Below, one piece after another: positions 34,294 through 45,500 of a stretch of 64,000 nucleotides of DNA. A program made the translations under genes and the position numbers. The notes below the pieces were generated by a model. That model was not told the DNA's origin. It made no database searches and saw nothing but the letters and a program-made list of their open reading frames with translations. Source of the DNA: Prolixibacteraceae bacterium (GTDB lineage: Bacteria; Bacteroidota; Bacteroidia; Bacteroidales; Prolixibacteraceae); NCBI GenBank assembly GCA_028377305.1, contig JAONJW010000001.1, positions 1-64,000 on the forward strand. The letters are read 5' to 3'. How positions within the stretch are numbered: the first letter of the stretch is position 1; each line of letters begins with the position of its first letter.

Positions 34294-36915
34294 GTGAATT
34301 CAAAAGAGATTAGGCAGACCTTTTTAGCGTTTTTTGCTTCAAAAGGACATGAGATTGTGCCATCGGCACCGATGGTGGTAAAAAACGATCCGACGTTGAT
34401 GTTTACCAATGCTGGGATGAACCAATTTAAGGATATCTTTCTAGGTAACTCCGCCGCCAAATCTTCTAGAGTCGCCGATACCCAAAAATGTTTGCGCGTT
34501 TCTGGAAAACATAACGATTTGGAAGAGGTAGGTCATGACACTTACCACCATACCATGTTTGAAATGCTAGGGAATTGGTCTTTTGGAGATTACTTCAAAG
34601 AAGATGCCATTAATTGGGCATGGGAACTGTTGGTTGAGAAATTTGGTGTTCCTGCAGATCGTCTTTATGTAACGGTTTATGAAGGATCGAAAGATGATGG
34701 TGTCTCTTTTGACCAAGGCGCATATGACCTATGGGAAAATCATCTTCCTGCATCTCGCATTATCAATGGAAATAAGAAAGATAATTTCTGGGAAATGGGA
34801 GAGACGGGTCCTTGTGGCCCATGTTCGGAGATTCATATTGATATCCGTTCGGATGAGGATAGAGTGAAAGTCGATGGTTTGGATTTGGTGAACCAGGATC
34901 ACCCTCAAGTGATTGAGATTTGGAACTTGGTTTTCATGCAATATAACCGCAAAGCAGATGGATCCTTAGAGCCTCTTCCTAAAACCCATGTGGATACCGG
35001 AATGGGATTTGAGCGTCTTTGTATGGTATTGCAAGGAAAGCAATCAAATTATGATACAGATTTGTTTACTCCACTTATTGGCAAGCTAGAGGCTCTGTCT
35101 GGTAAGAGATATGGAGAAGATGAGAAGGTGGATATTGCGATGCGTGTTATTAGTGACCACATACGTACGGTTGCTTTTGCTATTGCAGATGCACAGTTGC
35201 CTTCAAATAATAAAGCGGGGTATGTTATTCGTCGTATCTTGCGTCGTGCGGTACGTTACGGTTATACGTTCCTTGGATTTAGAAAAGCTTTCATGTTTGA
35301 GTTGGTGGACAATCTATCTGAAGAGATGGGAGAAGCTTTCCCTGAGATCGTTCAACAGAAGGATCTTATCATGAAGGTTACTAAAGAAGAGGAAGATGCT
35401 TTCTTGAGAACACTAGAGACTGGTATTCGTCTGTTAGATCGCATTGTGAAAGAGTCTGAAACTACCGGTGATAAGGTAGTGAAAGGAACTGTTGCATTCG
35501 AACTTTATGACACTTATGGTTTCCCATTGGACTTGACTGAGTTAATCGCTCGTGAAAATGACATGGGTGTAGATATTGCTGGCTTTAATGAGGCAATGGA
35601 AGTACAAAAGAGTAGATCACGTAATGCAGCTTCTCAGGAGCTTTCGGATTGGACTTTTGTAAGCGATGAGATGGATTCTCAGTTTGTCGGATATGATGCA
35701 ACTACAACAGCATTGCATATCTTGCGTTACAGACAAGTAAAACAAAAAAAGAAATCATTCTATCAAGTGGTGTTTGATGTGACTCCTTTTTATGGTGAGT
35801 CCGGAGGACAGGTAGGTGATACAGGATATATTCAGGTGGATAACACCAAGTATAGTGTGGTAGATACCAAAAAGGAGAATAACCTAACGGTACATATCAT
35901 GGAGACACTTCCTGAGAATGTGGAAGCACAATTCGTAGGTGTGGTGGACATGGATGCTCGTTTGGCTATTGCAAATAACCATACGGCGACTCATATTCTA
36001 GATCATGCTTTACGTAGAGTGTTAGGTACACATGTGGAGCAAAAAGGATCGTTGGTCACAGCAGAGAATTTGCGTTTCGACTTTTCTCATTTCCAGAAAG
36101 TGACAGATGAAGAGTTGATTCAGATTCAGCAGGTGGCAAATGAGATGATTCGTGCCAACTTCTCTCAAGAAGAGTTTCGTTCTATTCCTATGAGTGAAGC
36201 TGAAAAGATGGGTGCGATAGCACTATTTGGCGAGAAGTATGGAGATGATGTCCGTGTGATTAAGTTCGGTGAGAGTATTGAGCTTTGTGGTGGTACACAT
36301 ACTGCTTCTACAGGACAGATTGGTTCTTTGGTTGTGGTGTCTGAATCGTCTATTTCGGCAGGTGTTCGTCGTATTGAAGCTATTACGGCTAAGAGGGCAG
36401 AGGCTTACCATGAAGAGCAATCAGCGATTCTGAAAGAGGTGAAAGCACTACTTAATAATCCAAAGGATGTGGCCACTGCGCTTCAGAACTTATTAGATGA
36501 ACAAGTGGCTACGGCTAAGATGATTGAGTCGTTTCAGAAAGAAGCGGCCCAGAAGGTGAAAAGAGAGCTATTGGCTTCTGTGAAAGAGGTGAACGGAATG
36601 AACCTGATTGAAGGTATTGTTGCTGTGGATTCTGCTGGATCATTGAAAGATATTGCTTTCCAATTAAAAGGGGAGCTTGATAATCTTTGTTTTATTGTGG
36701 GTGCTGATCTTGGTGGAAAACCAAACTTGACAGTGATGATTTCTGATAATTTGGTGAAAGAGAAAGATCTTAATGCAGGTCAGATTATCCGTGATGTAGC
36801 TAAGAAAATCCAAGGTGGTGGAGGCGGTCAGCCTTTCTTTGCAACCGCAGGTGGTAAGAATGTAGCTGGATTACCAGAAGCTATTGCAGATGCAGTAGCC
36901 ATTGTTTGTAAGTAA
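34294..36915 (+). CDS. alaS: Alanyl-tRNA synthetase
   Basis: This full-length (873 residues) AlaRS charges tRNA-Ala in the cytoplasm. Visible parts are the class II core motif 1 with [19 protein letters not shown], motif 2/3 regions ([13 protein letters not shown]), the editing domain with zinc-type [11 protein letters not shown] (near 565) and [13 protein letters not shown] (near 667), and the C-terminal oligomerisation domain with [14 protein letters not shown]. The start is a GTG at 34294; no in-frame ATG precedes it and the N-terminus matches the family. It is followed after 14 bases by a SEC-C protein gene. Confidence 0.98.
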   Translation: MNSKEIRQTFLAFFASKGHEIVPSAPMVVKNDPTLMFTNAGMNQFKDIFLGNSAAKSSRVADTQKCLRVSGKHNDLEEVGHDTYHHTMFEMLGNWSFGDYFKEDAINWAWELLVEKFGVPADRLYVTVYEGSKDDGVSFDQGAYDLWENHLPASRIINGNKKDNFWEMGETGPCGPCSEIHIDIRSDEDRVKVDGLDLVNQDHPQVIEIWNLVFMQYNRKADGSLEPLPKTHVDTGMGFERLCMVLQGKQSNYDTDLFTPLIGKLEALSGKRYGEDEKVDIAMRVISDHIRTVAFAIADAQLPSNNKAGYVIRRILRRAVRYGYTFLGFRKAFMFELVDNLSEEMGEAFPEIVQQKDLIMKVTKEEEDAFLRTLETGIRLLDRIVKESETTGDKVVKGTVAFELYDTYGFPLDLTELIARENDMGVDIAGFNEAMEVQKSRSRNAASQELSDWTFVSDEMDSQFVGYDATTTALHILRYRQVKQKKKSFYQVVFDVTPFYGESGGQVGDTGYIQVDNTKYSVVDTKKENNLTVHIMETLPENVEAQFVGVVDMDARLAIANNHTATHILDHALRRVLGTHVEQKGSLVTAENLRFDFSHFQKVTDEELIQIQQVANEMIRANFSQEEFRSIPMSEAEKMGAIALFGEKYGDDVRVIKFGESIELCGGTHTASTGQIGSLVVVSESSISAGVRRIEAITAKRAEAYHEEQSAILKEVKALLNNPKDVATALQNLLDEQVATAKMIESFQKEAAQKVKRELLASVKEVNGMNLIEGIVAVDSAGSLKDIAFQLKGELDNLCFIVGADLGGKPNLTVMISDNLVKEKDLNAGQIIRDVAKKIQGGGGGQPFFATAGGKNVAGLPEAIADAVAIVCK

Positions 36916-36929
36916 AACTCACTGTAAAG

Positions 36930-37766
36930 ATGGATAAGAAAAGTGCTTTCGAGATATTGGATAGCCAACGTTATGGTATTCCTTATGATGCCATTAGGTA
37001 TCTGCAGAATTTGGAAAATGATACAGAGGTGTCACTTCAGATTATTGAGCGAATAAAGAGGGCTTATAATGAAGATGTGATCCTTGGTAATAGTTCGACG
37101 CAAACTTATCATGCAGCATTATGGTATGCTGTGGTAGCGGAGAAGCATCTCTCTTTGGAGTTGACTGAGTGGATTGCAAAGTTATACTCTACAGAGGCGA
37201 TCCCTGATTGGGATATGCTAAATGAGCAGTTGCTGTATCTTGTTGGAGCCACGTCATCTCATTTCCAAGAGGCGGTAGATCGTTATTTGGATGCGATAAA
37301 GAAGGCATTGACTATTGAAGATCCTAAGCCTCCTTATATGTATCTATATGAGGCTGCTTTTTATATTACAACAGAGGAGCAACAGAAGAAGGTTTTGGCG
37401 CTGTTAGATACATCGATCGATAGAAAGTCTTTGTTCTCTGTGTTGTTGGCAGAAAAGGGCTACGATTGGGCTAAAGATAAGATCCAAGAGTTGAGTGATA
37501 AGCATGGCTCTAACCATAAGAAGGGGAGTGATGACTTTCATACTGCGGAAGAGTATAAATATGCTTTATTGCTCTTTGGTAAAGAGGCTCAGCCTCAATG
37601 TTTCTATGAGATGCGACCAGATTGGGAGGCTCATTACAAGGGATTGGAGCCTATGTTTATTGAGCAAGAAGCTCCTTCGTTGATGGACTTATCTAAAGTA
37701 GGTCGCAATGATCTTTGTCCATGTGGATCTGGAAAGAAATATAAGAAGTGCTGTTTGAAGAACTAG
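36930..37766 (+). CDS. DUF1186-like protein with C-terminal SEC-C zinc motif
   Basis: This is a 278-residue helical protein resembling DUF1186 (about 15-230). It ends in a SEC-C motif, [19 protein letters not shown] (about 257-275), the C-x-C-x8-C-C zinc site also found at the end of SecA. Its function is unknown; the SEC-C motif suggests contact with SecB-like partners or ribosomes. It lies 14 bases after alaS, so it is probably co-transcribed, and is followed by two terminators. Confidence 0.85.
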   Translation: MDKKSAFEILDSQRYGIPYDAIRYLQNLENDTEVSLQIIERIKRAYNEDVILGNSSTQTYHAALWYAVVAEKHLSLELTEWIAKLYSTEAIPDWDMLNEQLLYLVGATSSHFQEAVDRYLDAIKKALTIEDPKPPYMYLYEAAFYITTEEQQKKVLALLDTSIDRKSLFSVLLAEKGYDWAKDKIQELSDKHGSNHKKGSDDFHTAEEYKYALLLFGKEAQPQCFYEMRPDWEAHYKGLEPMFIEQEAPSLMDLSKVGRNDLCPCGSGKKYKKCCLKN

Positions 37767-37793
37767 CAACACTAATTATATATTACATAAACC

Positions 37794-37825
37794 AATAGAG
37801 GTGTATTTTTATCCACCTCTATTTT
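37794..37825 (+). terminator. Terminator 1 after the SEC-C gene
   Basis: AATAGAGGTG (37794-37803) pairs with CACCTCTATT (37814-37823), followed by TT. Confidence 0.7.
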
Positions 37826-37856
37826 GTATTTGCACTATATCATCGTATGCACGCGT

Positions 37857-37890
37857 AAAAAAAGGCTTGTCTTTATGACAAGCCTTTTTT
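37857..37890. terminator. Bidirectional terminator
   Basis: AAAAAAAGGCTTGTC and GACAAGCCTTTTTT form a stem around a 5-nt loop with A- and T-runs on either side. It serves both the SEC-C gene and the convergent NmrA-like gene. Confidence 0.9.
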
Positions 37891-37913
37891 GTGTGTATTT
37901 TAACTTCCAATGT

Positions 37914-38771
37914 TTAAAATGTTTCCATAATATATGTTTCTAATGATCTTGGCCTACGGTGCATATACCTTTCGAAATCATCGGATGTAAATTCCGCTTT
38001 ACCCTGTTTTATTCGGTTGCAGACAGCACTCATCTGTATGATTAACTGTACCGAGAATTTCTCTTTTACTTTCTCTCTAATGAATTTGATTGCTGAAGGT
38101 TTTGTATAGGTAATCTTTTTACCTGCCTTCTTTGATATCATCTCTGCTACTTCATAGAAGTTAAAGCTTTTGTTTCCAGTAATCTCAAGCTCCTTGTTCT
38201 GTAGAGAAGCGTCAACTAAAGATGCGTAAGCTATGTCTACTACATCTCTAATATCAGTGAAATTAACTTTCCCATTACCAGCTGTCATCGAGATGGTTTG
38301 ATTAAGGTTGATTTCATTTCCGGCAAGACGCTTAATATTTTGCATAAAGAATCCCGAACGAATGATGGTATATGGAATACCTGATTCAATGATATACTTC
38401 TCTACACTAAGATGTGGTATCATTTTGCTCTTTTCTGTGTTGGTTACGGAAAGGAACGTAATGTGTTGAATGTTCTTTTGTTTGGCCACTTTAATAAGAG
38501 GTAAGATGTATCTCTTTGTATTTTTTAGTGCCGGTGGTCTAATTAAAATTAGCTTTTTAATACCATCTAATGCTTTCTCAAATGTATTTATATTAAAAAA
38601 GTCAAAGGGTCTTACCTCAAATTGACCAATTTGAGCATCGACTTTGGCTTCGTTTTCTCTACGAACTCCTGCAATAATGTTCTTTTTTTCACAGGATTCT
38701 TCTTGGCATTGCGAAAGAAGATGTCTTCCGAAAAAACCTGTACTGCCGGTGATTAATATATTTTCTTTCAC
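37914..38771 (-). CDS. NmrA-like NAD(P)-binding protein
   Basis: This is a 285-residue atypical short-chain dehydrogenase/NmrA-type protein. The N-terminal Rossmann motif is ILITGSTGFFGRHLL (G-x-x-G-x-x-G, about 5-19). The usual Tyr-x-x-x-Lys is replaced by SVEKYIIESGIPYTIIRSGF (about 120-140), which is the NmrA/YtfG pattern (quinone reductase or redox-sensor type). The substrate is unknown. It follows the two acyl-CoA ligase genes on the same strand, with a 58-base gap. Confidence 0.82.
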   Translation of the reverse strand: MKENILITGSTGFFGRHLLSQCQEESCEKKNIIAGVRRENEAKVDAQIGQFEVRPFDFFNINTFEKALDGIKKLILIRPPALKNTKRYILPLIKVAKQKNIQHITFLSVTNTEKSKMIPHLSVEKYIIESGIPYTIIRSGFFMQNIKRLAGNEINLNQTISMTAGNGKVNFTDIRDVVDIAYASLVDASLQNKELEITGNKSFNFYEVAEMISKKAGKKITYTKPSAIKFIREKVKEKFSVQLIIQMSAVCNRIKQGKAEFTSDDFERYMHRRPRSLETYIMETF

Positions 38772-38829
38772 AAGAACTACCCTCTTTAAAGATTCTTATA
38801 ATACTGCTTTGAATTCTCTATCAATGGCT

Positions 38830-40590
38830 CTATTGACCACTAAAGATCTCTTCAATTTTGTCTTTATATTTGTCTAATATGATGTTTCTTTTCAGTTTAA
38901 GTGTGGATGATAATTCACCCGTTATTGAACTCCACTGATCGAAAACAATTTTAATACGTTTTAGCTGTTCGTGTTGTGCGAGGAGCTTATTATATTGATT
39001 AACCTCTTTTTGTACAATTTGTTGTATTTTCTTTTCAGGAATTTCATTCTCTTCGTTGGTCCCCAGTTTGCGATGGATCTCTTCCCTATTTGGTACAATC
39101 AGTGCACTCGCAAACTTTTGCCTATCACCAACAACTATCAGCTCTTCGATGATTAAACTCTCCTTCATTAGATTCTCAATGGCTTGTGGTGCTACATATT
39201 TCCCGCTTGATAGTTTGAAAATTTCTTTTTTGCGATCGGTTATTTTTAGAAATTTACCATCAATCAAAGTTCCAATATCCCCAGTGTGGAACCATCCATC
39301 TTCATCAATTACCTGTTTGGTCAGTTCTGGTTCTTTATAATAACCTTGCATTATCGATGGCCCTTTACATAGGATCTCCCCATCTTCTGCGAACGACACC
39401 TCCATCCCAGGTAGAACGGGACCATTGGTTCCAACCATTAGTTCGTTGGTCACGATATTGTTTACAGCGATTACTGGAGAGGTTTCTGATAACCCATAGC
39501 CCTCAAGTGCATAAATCTTAGCTGCACCAAATGCTCTTGTGATTCGAGGCTGTAATGCTGCTCCTCCAGAGATGATGATCTGAAGGTTTCCTCCTAAGGC
39601 TGCCCTCCATTTACTAAATACGAGCTTATCTGCAATGTACAGCTTAAAACGATAACATAGTGAACCTTTGTTGTTGAAGTCGAATTTGAGTCCAAGATTT
39701 AACGCCCAGTTAAAAATCCACTTCTGGACCCCATTCAGGTCGTTCCCCTTCTTTATGATACCATCATATATTCTTTCAAGAAGTCGAGGAACTGTGTTAA
39801 ACATATGTGGTTTTACCTCTTTAATTGTGTTTCCAATCTTACCAATATTATCTACGAAATAGATGCCCATGCCTTTATATTGGAAATGATACATTACACT
39901 TCTTTCATAGATGTGGCATAATGGTAAGAACGAAATAACCTTAGCAGATGAATCAAGGCTGTGGTTGTTACTGTGCTGTACAAAATTGGTGACAAGGTTC
40001 TTGTGGCTAAGCATCACTCCCTTAGGCTGCCCTGTGGTACCAGAAGTATAGATAATGGTTGCAAGATCATCTTCTAGGATTTCATTCTTTTGTAGATTGA
40101 CAAAGTCAACCTGCTCTTGGGTAGGGGCCTCCTGCTTGTTTAATAGCGTCTCCCAAGAGGGAACTCCTTCCACTTCAGTAAAGCAAAAGATATGGTCCTT
40201 TGCTGATTCAGGGACGATATCTTTTACTCTTTTGTATATTTTATTATCGGATATAAAAAGCATCTTAATCTCTGCATGGTTAAATATGTAGGCATATTCA
40301 TTTTCTGCAAGAGTGGTATAGACAGATACATTTATGGCACCTATCATACTTATAGCCATATCTATTAGACACCATTCGGGTCTGTTGGTGGATATGATAC
40401 CAATACAATCACCTTTTCTAATTCCCCTTTTGTATATCTGGTAAGCTAAAAGGTGAGTTAAATTATAGTAATCTATAGAGGATCTACAGATCCACTCACT
40501 ATGGTCTTTGATGCACAGCGCATTTGTTTTGGTGCTATATTCATTCTTGTATCGATCGACAAGATCAAATACCCTAGATACTTTCGTCAT
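38830..40590 (-). CDS. Long-chain acyl-CoA synthetase (AMP-forming), copy A
   Basis: This is a 586-residue ANL-superfamily enzyme that activates fatty acids to acyl-CoA through an acyl-AMP. Motifs seen are the P-loop IIYTSGTTGQPKGVMLSHKN (about 179-198), GYGLSETSPVIA (about 370), and DGWFHTGDIG with ITDRKKEIFKLSSGKYVAPQ (about 430-465, hinge and catalytic region). Together with the next gene upstream it forms a tandem pair of clear but diverged paralogues, 35 bases apart. This may reflect different chain-length preference. It is probably peripheral to the inner membrane. Confidence 0.93.
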   Translation of the reverse strand: MTKVSRVFDLVDRYKNEYSTKTNALCIKDHSEWICRSSIDYYNLTHLLAYQIYKRGIRKGDCIGIISTNRPEWCLIDMAISMIGAINVSVYTTLAENEYAYIFNHAEIKMLFISDNKIYKRVKDIVPESAKDHIFCFTEVEGVPSWETLLNKQEAPTQEQVDFVNLQKNEILEDDLATIIYTSGTTGQPKGVMLSHKNLVTNFVQHSNNHSLDSSAKVISFLPLCHIYERSVMYHFQYKGMGIYFVDNIGKIGNTIKEVKPHMFNTVPRLLERIYDGIIKKGNDLNGVQKWIFNWALNLGLKFDFNNKGSLCYRFKLYIADKLVFSKWRAALGGNLQIIISGGAALQPRITRAFGAAKIYALEGYGLSETSPVIAVNNIVTNELMVGTNGPVLPGMEVSFAEDGEILCKGPSIMQGYYKEPELTKQVIDEDGWFHTGDIGTLIDGKFLKITDRKKEIFKLSSGKYVAPQAIENLMKESLIIEELIVVGDRQKFASALIVPNREEIHRKLGTNEENEIPEKKIQQIVQKEVNQYNKLLAQHEQLKRIKIVFDQWSSITGELSSTLKLKRNIILDKYKDKIEEIFSGQ

Positions 40591-40625
40591 TAATCCGTTT
40601 GGTTTTTAATATTGCAAAGAATTGA

Positions 40626-42398
40626 TTAGAACATGCTCTCAATCTCTTTTTCATATTTCTTTGCAATAATATCACGTTTAAGCTTTAATGTCGCAGATAA
40701 TTCGTTAGTCGATGTATTCCACTCATCTACCACTAGAACTATCTTTTTAATGTGTTCATGTGGACTAACTGTTTTATTGAATTTACGAACTTCTTTGTTA
40801 ATAAATTTAACTACTTCAGGTAACCTAATTAATTCTTTTTTATCCGAGAATGTTAATTGATTCTCTTTTGCCCAATTGGTTAATTCTTCAAAATTTGGAG
40901 AAATCAGTGCTCCTACATATTTCTGCGTCTCTCCAACAATCATTAATTGTTCAATGTAGTTTGACTCTTTTAACTTATTTTCAAGTACCTGAGGAGCGAT
41001 ATATTTACCAGATGAGAGTTTGAATATTGATTTCTTGCGGTCTGTGATCTTTAGAAATCGATCATCAGCTAGCACTCCAATATCTCCTGTGTGAAACCAT
41101 CCGTCTTTGTCAACAACCTCGGCAGTGTATTCTGGATCTTTATAATATCCTAGCATTAGGTTTGGTCCCTTACAAAGAATCTCACCATCTTCGGCAATTT
41201 TACATGAAACTCCCCCAAGGATAGGTCCAACGGAACCAATCATTCGATTCTCTAATTCATATTTGTTTACAGCAATCACCGGTCCTGTTTCTGATAGTCC
41301 GTATCCTTCTTGAACACTAATACCAGTAGCAGAAAATATTCTTGCAAGTCTTGGTTGAAGTGCAGCACCACCTGAAATAATTACCTTTACATTTCCGCCA
41401 AGTGCTTCTTGCCATTTTGAGAATACAAGTTTCTGTGCGATGCCCAGTTTAAGTTTGTATATTGGGTTTTTTAGCTTGCTGTAGTCATATACCTCTCCGA
41501 CAGATATTGCCCAATCAAATATTTTAGCTTTAATCCCAGAGAGATGCTTCCTTTTGGCCATGATGCCATCATATACTTTCTCTAGGAAACGAGGAACAGT
41601 TGTAAATATATCTGCTTTTACTTCTTGTAAATCCTTGATGACAGTACCAATGTTTTGAGCGTAGCATATCTCGATTCCTTTATACTGCATATGATAGTTT
41701 AGCATACGTTCATATACATGATTTAAAGGTAAAAACGACATGGTTTTATGCTGGTCCGTTAATGGTTGACACTTTGAACTTTCGATTGCATTGGTTACCA
41801 TAGCTCTGTGTGGGACCATTACACCCTTAGAGGCTCCGGTAGTCCCTGATGTGTAAATAATGGTGAACATGTCGTTGGGATCAATACTCTCTTTTATAGT
41901 TTGAATCTTATCTGTGAATTCAGGAAGAAGTCTTTTCCCTTCAGTAAAAAGAGTATCAATACTTAGTACCCCTTCAATTTCATCTAATGACAAGATGTTG
42001 GATATCTCAATTTCTGTTTTAGCAATAATGTTTTTAACGCGACTATATAACATCTTATTCCCCACTACAAGCATCTTACATTCTGAGTGATTTAGTAAGA
42101 ATAGATATTCATCTTCGTTTAGATTAGGATATAATGGGACATGCACCGCACCAACTTGTGCAAGAGCCATGTCTAAGATATTCCATTCAGGTCGATTATT
42201 TACAATGGTAACAACCTTATCCCCTTTGTTAAGACCTAAGTGTAAAAGTGAAGCACTAAGTGCGTCTACTTTGTGGATATATTCGCTAGTGGTGTAGCTA
42301 ACCCATTCTTTTCCTTTCTTCCCTGTAAGCATCTTCTTCTCGGGGAAGTCATTCTTAAGTCTCTCAAGAATGTCGAATGTACGTGTAACTTTTTGCAT
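40626..42398 (-). CDS. Long-chain acyl-CoA synthetase (AMP-forming), copy B
   Basis: This is a paralogue of the downstream ligase, of about 590 residues, starting at ATG 42398 (MQKVTRTFD); the frame's first ATG at 42413 adds five residues that are not conserved. It has the same landmarks: IIYTSGTTGASKGVMVPHR, GYGLSETGPVIAVN, DGWFHTGDIGVL and ITDRKKSIFKLSSGKYIAPQ. It is first in a three-gene run (ligase, ligase, NmrA-like). A 9+9 palindrome lies 23 bases before the start and a -7 box candidate 87 bases before it. Confidence 0.93.
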   Translation of the reverse strand: MQKVTRTFDILERLKNDFPEKKMLTGKKGKEWVSYTTSEYIHKVDALSASLLHLGLNKGDKVVTIVNNRPEWNILDMALAQVGAVHVPLYPNLNEDEYLFLLNHSECKMLVVGNKMLYSRVKNIIAKTEIEISNILSLDEIEGVLSIDTLFTEGKRLLPEFTDKIQTIKESIDPNDMFTIIYTSGTTGASKGVMVPHRAMVTNAIESSKCQPLTDQHKTMSFLPLNHVYERMLNYHMQYKGIEICYAQNIGTVIKDLQEVKADIFTTVPRFLEKVYDGIMAKRKHLSGIKAKIFDWAISVGEVYDYSKLKNPIYKLKLGIAQKLVFSKWQEALGGNVKVIISGGAALQPRLARIFSATGISVQEGYGLSETGPVIAVNKYELENRMIGSVGPILGGVSCKIAEDGEILCKGPNLMLGYYKDPEYTAEVVDKDGWFHTGDIGVLADDRFLKITDRKKSIFKLSSGKYIAPQVLENKLKESNYIEQLMIVGETQKYVGALISPNFEELTNWAKENQLTFSDKKELIRLPEVVKFINKEVRKFNKTVSPHEHIKKIVLVVDEWNTSTNELSATLKLKRDIIAKKYEKEIESMF

Positions 42399-42420
42399 AA
42401 TACTAGATAACAATAGCCCT

Positions 42421-42443
42421 CTGTCAATAATTACTATTGACAG
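42421..42443. promoter_or_regulatory. Operator-like palindrome upstream of the ligase genes
   Basis: CTGTCAATA (42421-42429) and TATTGACAG (42435-42443) are perfect inverted repeats with a 5-nt spacer. The position between a possible promoter and the ligase start suits a repressor site for fatty-acid control. A stem at the end of the CcsA-fusion message is the alternative, but there is no T-run. Confidence 0.45.
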
Positions 42444-42484
42444 ACAACTAGTGGATTACGTGTGTTCTTTGTCCGAAATGTACG

Positions 42485-42492
42485 CAAATATA
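42485..42492 (-). promoter_or_regulatory. Candidate -7 box for the ligase genes
   Basis: The reverse strand reads TATATTTG (TAnnTTTG), 87 bases before the start of ligase B. No -33 match at standard spacing. Confidence 0.3.
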
Positions 42493-42513
42493 CAAACAGT
42501 TCTTTGGAAAGTC

Positions 42514-45500
42514 TTAAATTTCTTGTGAGTTAGTTTGAAATTTACGGTATTTTCTGTGTGCCATAATGCATAAAACAATCAAAAATAGAACTCCTAGTAG
42601 AGAATAATAACTAATATTTCCTGCTTCTCCTGAACCATATGAATGTAGTCCCGTGAGATAGTAATTTACGCCCAAGTAGGTCATAAGAATGGAGCTAAAG
42701 CTGAAAATGGATGCAACATTAAAGGCAAAGCCACCTTTGAAAAGAGGAATTAATCGCATGTGTGTTACAAATGAGTAGACAAAAATTGTTACCAACGACC
42801 ATGTCTCTTTGGGATCCCATCCCCAATAACGACCCCAGGCCTCATTAGCCCATATTCCGCCTAAAAAGGTTCCTATTGTCAATAGGTAGAGCCCTAGAAT
42901 CATACTAGCCTCATTGATATCCGTAAGTTGTTTTATGGTTAGGTCTACTCTCTCTCTGTTTGTTGTTGACAATAGCATCGATAGAACCATATTCACGATC
43001 CCAATGAACATAGATATCCCAATAAAACCATAAGAAGCGGTAATAATAGCTACGTGGAAGGTCAGCCAGTGAGATTTAAGAACAGGTACAAGAAAAGTAA
43101 TCTCAGGGTTCATCCAGCTTAAATGTGCAACAAATAGTGTTATTCCCGTAAGAAATGAAGCACCAGAGATGATAATAGGATTCTTTCTTGCAAAGATAAG
43201 TCCAGCCAGCATCATAGACCATGCTACATATATCATCGATTCATACCCATTACTCCATGGCATATGTCCAGAGATAATTCCTCTTAGCACCATTCCAATG
43301 GTATGCAGTAAGAAGGGTAACAGTAGCAATACAAAGATGGTAATCTCAAACCTCCTTGTATAAGGACGGTTTTGTAGGATCTTAATGAAGCAGACAAATA
43401 GAAATACAACCCCAAGGCTTAGGTATAGAGGAAATATCTTTAAGAAGATGTTTGCTTTGGTATAGCTACGTTCTAGCTTATTCATCTTTTCTGATGGAAG
43501 CGCTTTGTAGTTTGTTTGTTGATAGGTATGGATTGCATTGAGGTAATAGCTCACCTTATCGTAGTGGTTACTGTGATACTCTCTACTGATTAGATTCCAT
43601 ATCCCTCTTAAGAACATCTGCTCTGGGCTTGTTGCTTCTTTTGTAAAGTCGGTAGGGGCATTCCACAGAGCAAGAGGTGTATCTTTCACAGGAAAGGTCT
43701 TTAACAGAGCTTGTGTACTTGCAAGATGAAATATATTAACTCTCTCGTCAATTTTAATGATGTCTTTATCTTTTTGATGTCTTTGGTTCGGAGCCTTTTG
43801 ATACGCTCTATTAACAAGCCCTATGAGCTTATAACGACCTGTTTGAGAGTCAAAGAAGTCATGGTAGCTTGCATATTTCTTGTCGACATGAATCAGTTCC
43901 GCAACGTATGGTGTAATCTTTATAATGTTCTCGTTTTCCCAATCTTGTGGATTCGACATAATTCCAAATAGAACTTCTTCTGGTTGCTTTCCCTTGAAGG
44001 ATGTTTTCCACATCACTTTTCTCAAGAAATCATTGGAGAGCGTACTGATTGGTTTTATTCTACCGTCGTGACTCTGTACCCACACCTTACCAAAATCGTT
44101 CATCACCTCCTCTTTGGTGTTGCTTGCCTTAGAAGAGTGTGGTAAACCTGTCATAGATAGGAGAAGAAGGATAGGAGCAATGGATCTTTTCAATAATTTC
44201 TGGAATCTTGATTTTGGTGCAAATAGTGCTAACACCATGCCTGCAATCATAACGAAATAGCCAAGATAGGTAATCAGGGTTCCCCAATAGTCATTGTTCA
44301 CGGTTAATATTGTTCCTCTCTCATCTTGATCATAAGATGTCTGATATAAACGGTAACGCTTATAGTGTAGTGTATTATTCATGCTGATCTCTACCTCCTT
44401 ATGTATACTATCCTTGGTGTCGTCAAGCTCTATCATGCTTCGATAAGCCGCAGGGCTATTAGAACCGTTATATCTTTCCAAGATAAAGTCCTTTAGTTTT
44501 AACTGGAAAGGAAGTGTAAGCTCTTTCTGTCCAAACCCCATCATGATCATTTGATTCCCTAAAGTAAAATGCTCCTCGGATAGTGGCAATCCAGTGATAT
44601 TAAAGAGCGTCACCTTTTTACGTATACGGGCAGTGGTGATGGTTGCTTCGACCGAACTGTACATTCCGTTCTTGGCTCTCTTAGCTACAATACAACCATG
44701 GGGCTCGTAACCCATAAGTATAATCTGAAGATCTTCGATTTGATATACCTGTTTTGCTACCAACGGTAACTTGTGTACGACACTGTTCCCACCCATCTGC
44801 TCGCTACTCATGGTGCGAACTATCACCGCAGAATCACTATCTATCAGAAGTTCATTCTTTCTCTTCTGAATCCTAATAGACGACATTTCAGAAGATGGGC
44901 CAAAGCTGATCTTTTGATTTCCAATAGTTATTGTCTCTCCCTCTCCCAGAAGGATCGCTTCTGAATGGAAATTTTGGATCACCGTCAGCTTTAGGAATGC
45001 TTTCCCATCTGGTGACGATTTAAGAGATTTCTCAACTCCCGTCTGGTAGTTGGAAATCGACACCTCCACGTCCTCTAAAGAGACCGAATGATGATCTATG
45101 GCATAAGGGGAGAGCTTCACTCTCTTCTGTTCGGTATCCTCGTTAACCGTTAAAGTAAGTGTATTGTCTGAAGAGAGATAACGATTCGTATTTTCCCCTT
45201 CACGTAGATGAAGCATGCCTTCATGACTTAAATAGCGAGTTACGGCTCCTCCAAGAAGAATCAATAGAAATGAAAAATGGAACAACCAAAGTGTGATCTT
45301 CCCATTTTTGAGAAGCTTAAACCTAAAAAGATTGATCACAAGGTTAATGGAGAAAATGAGATAAATGACCTCTAGCCATGTTGCGCTATAGATCCACACT
45401 TGAGCGGTGGTTGTGTCGTAAAGTGTCTCTACAATCGTTGCCATACCTAGGGCCATGGCTATTATAATAAAAAGAAAACCTGTAATCGTGGTTGATCCAA

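Noticed and set aside
38830-42398. The two acyl-CoA ligase genes as an assembly duplication
   Set aside because: They differ at many positions along the whole length and have different N-termini; they are old paralogues.
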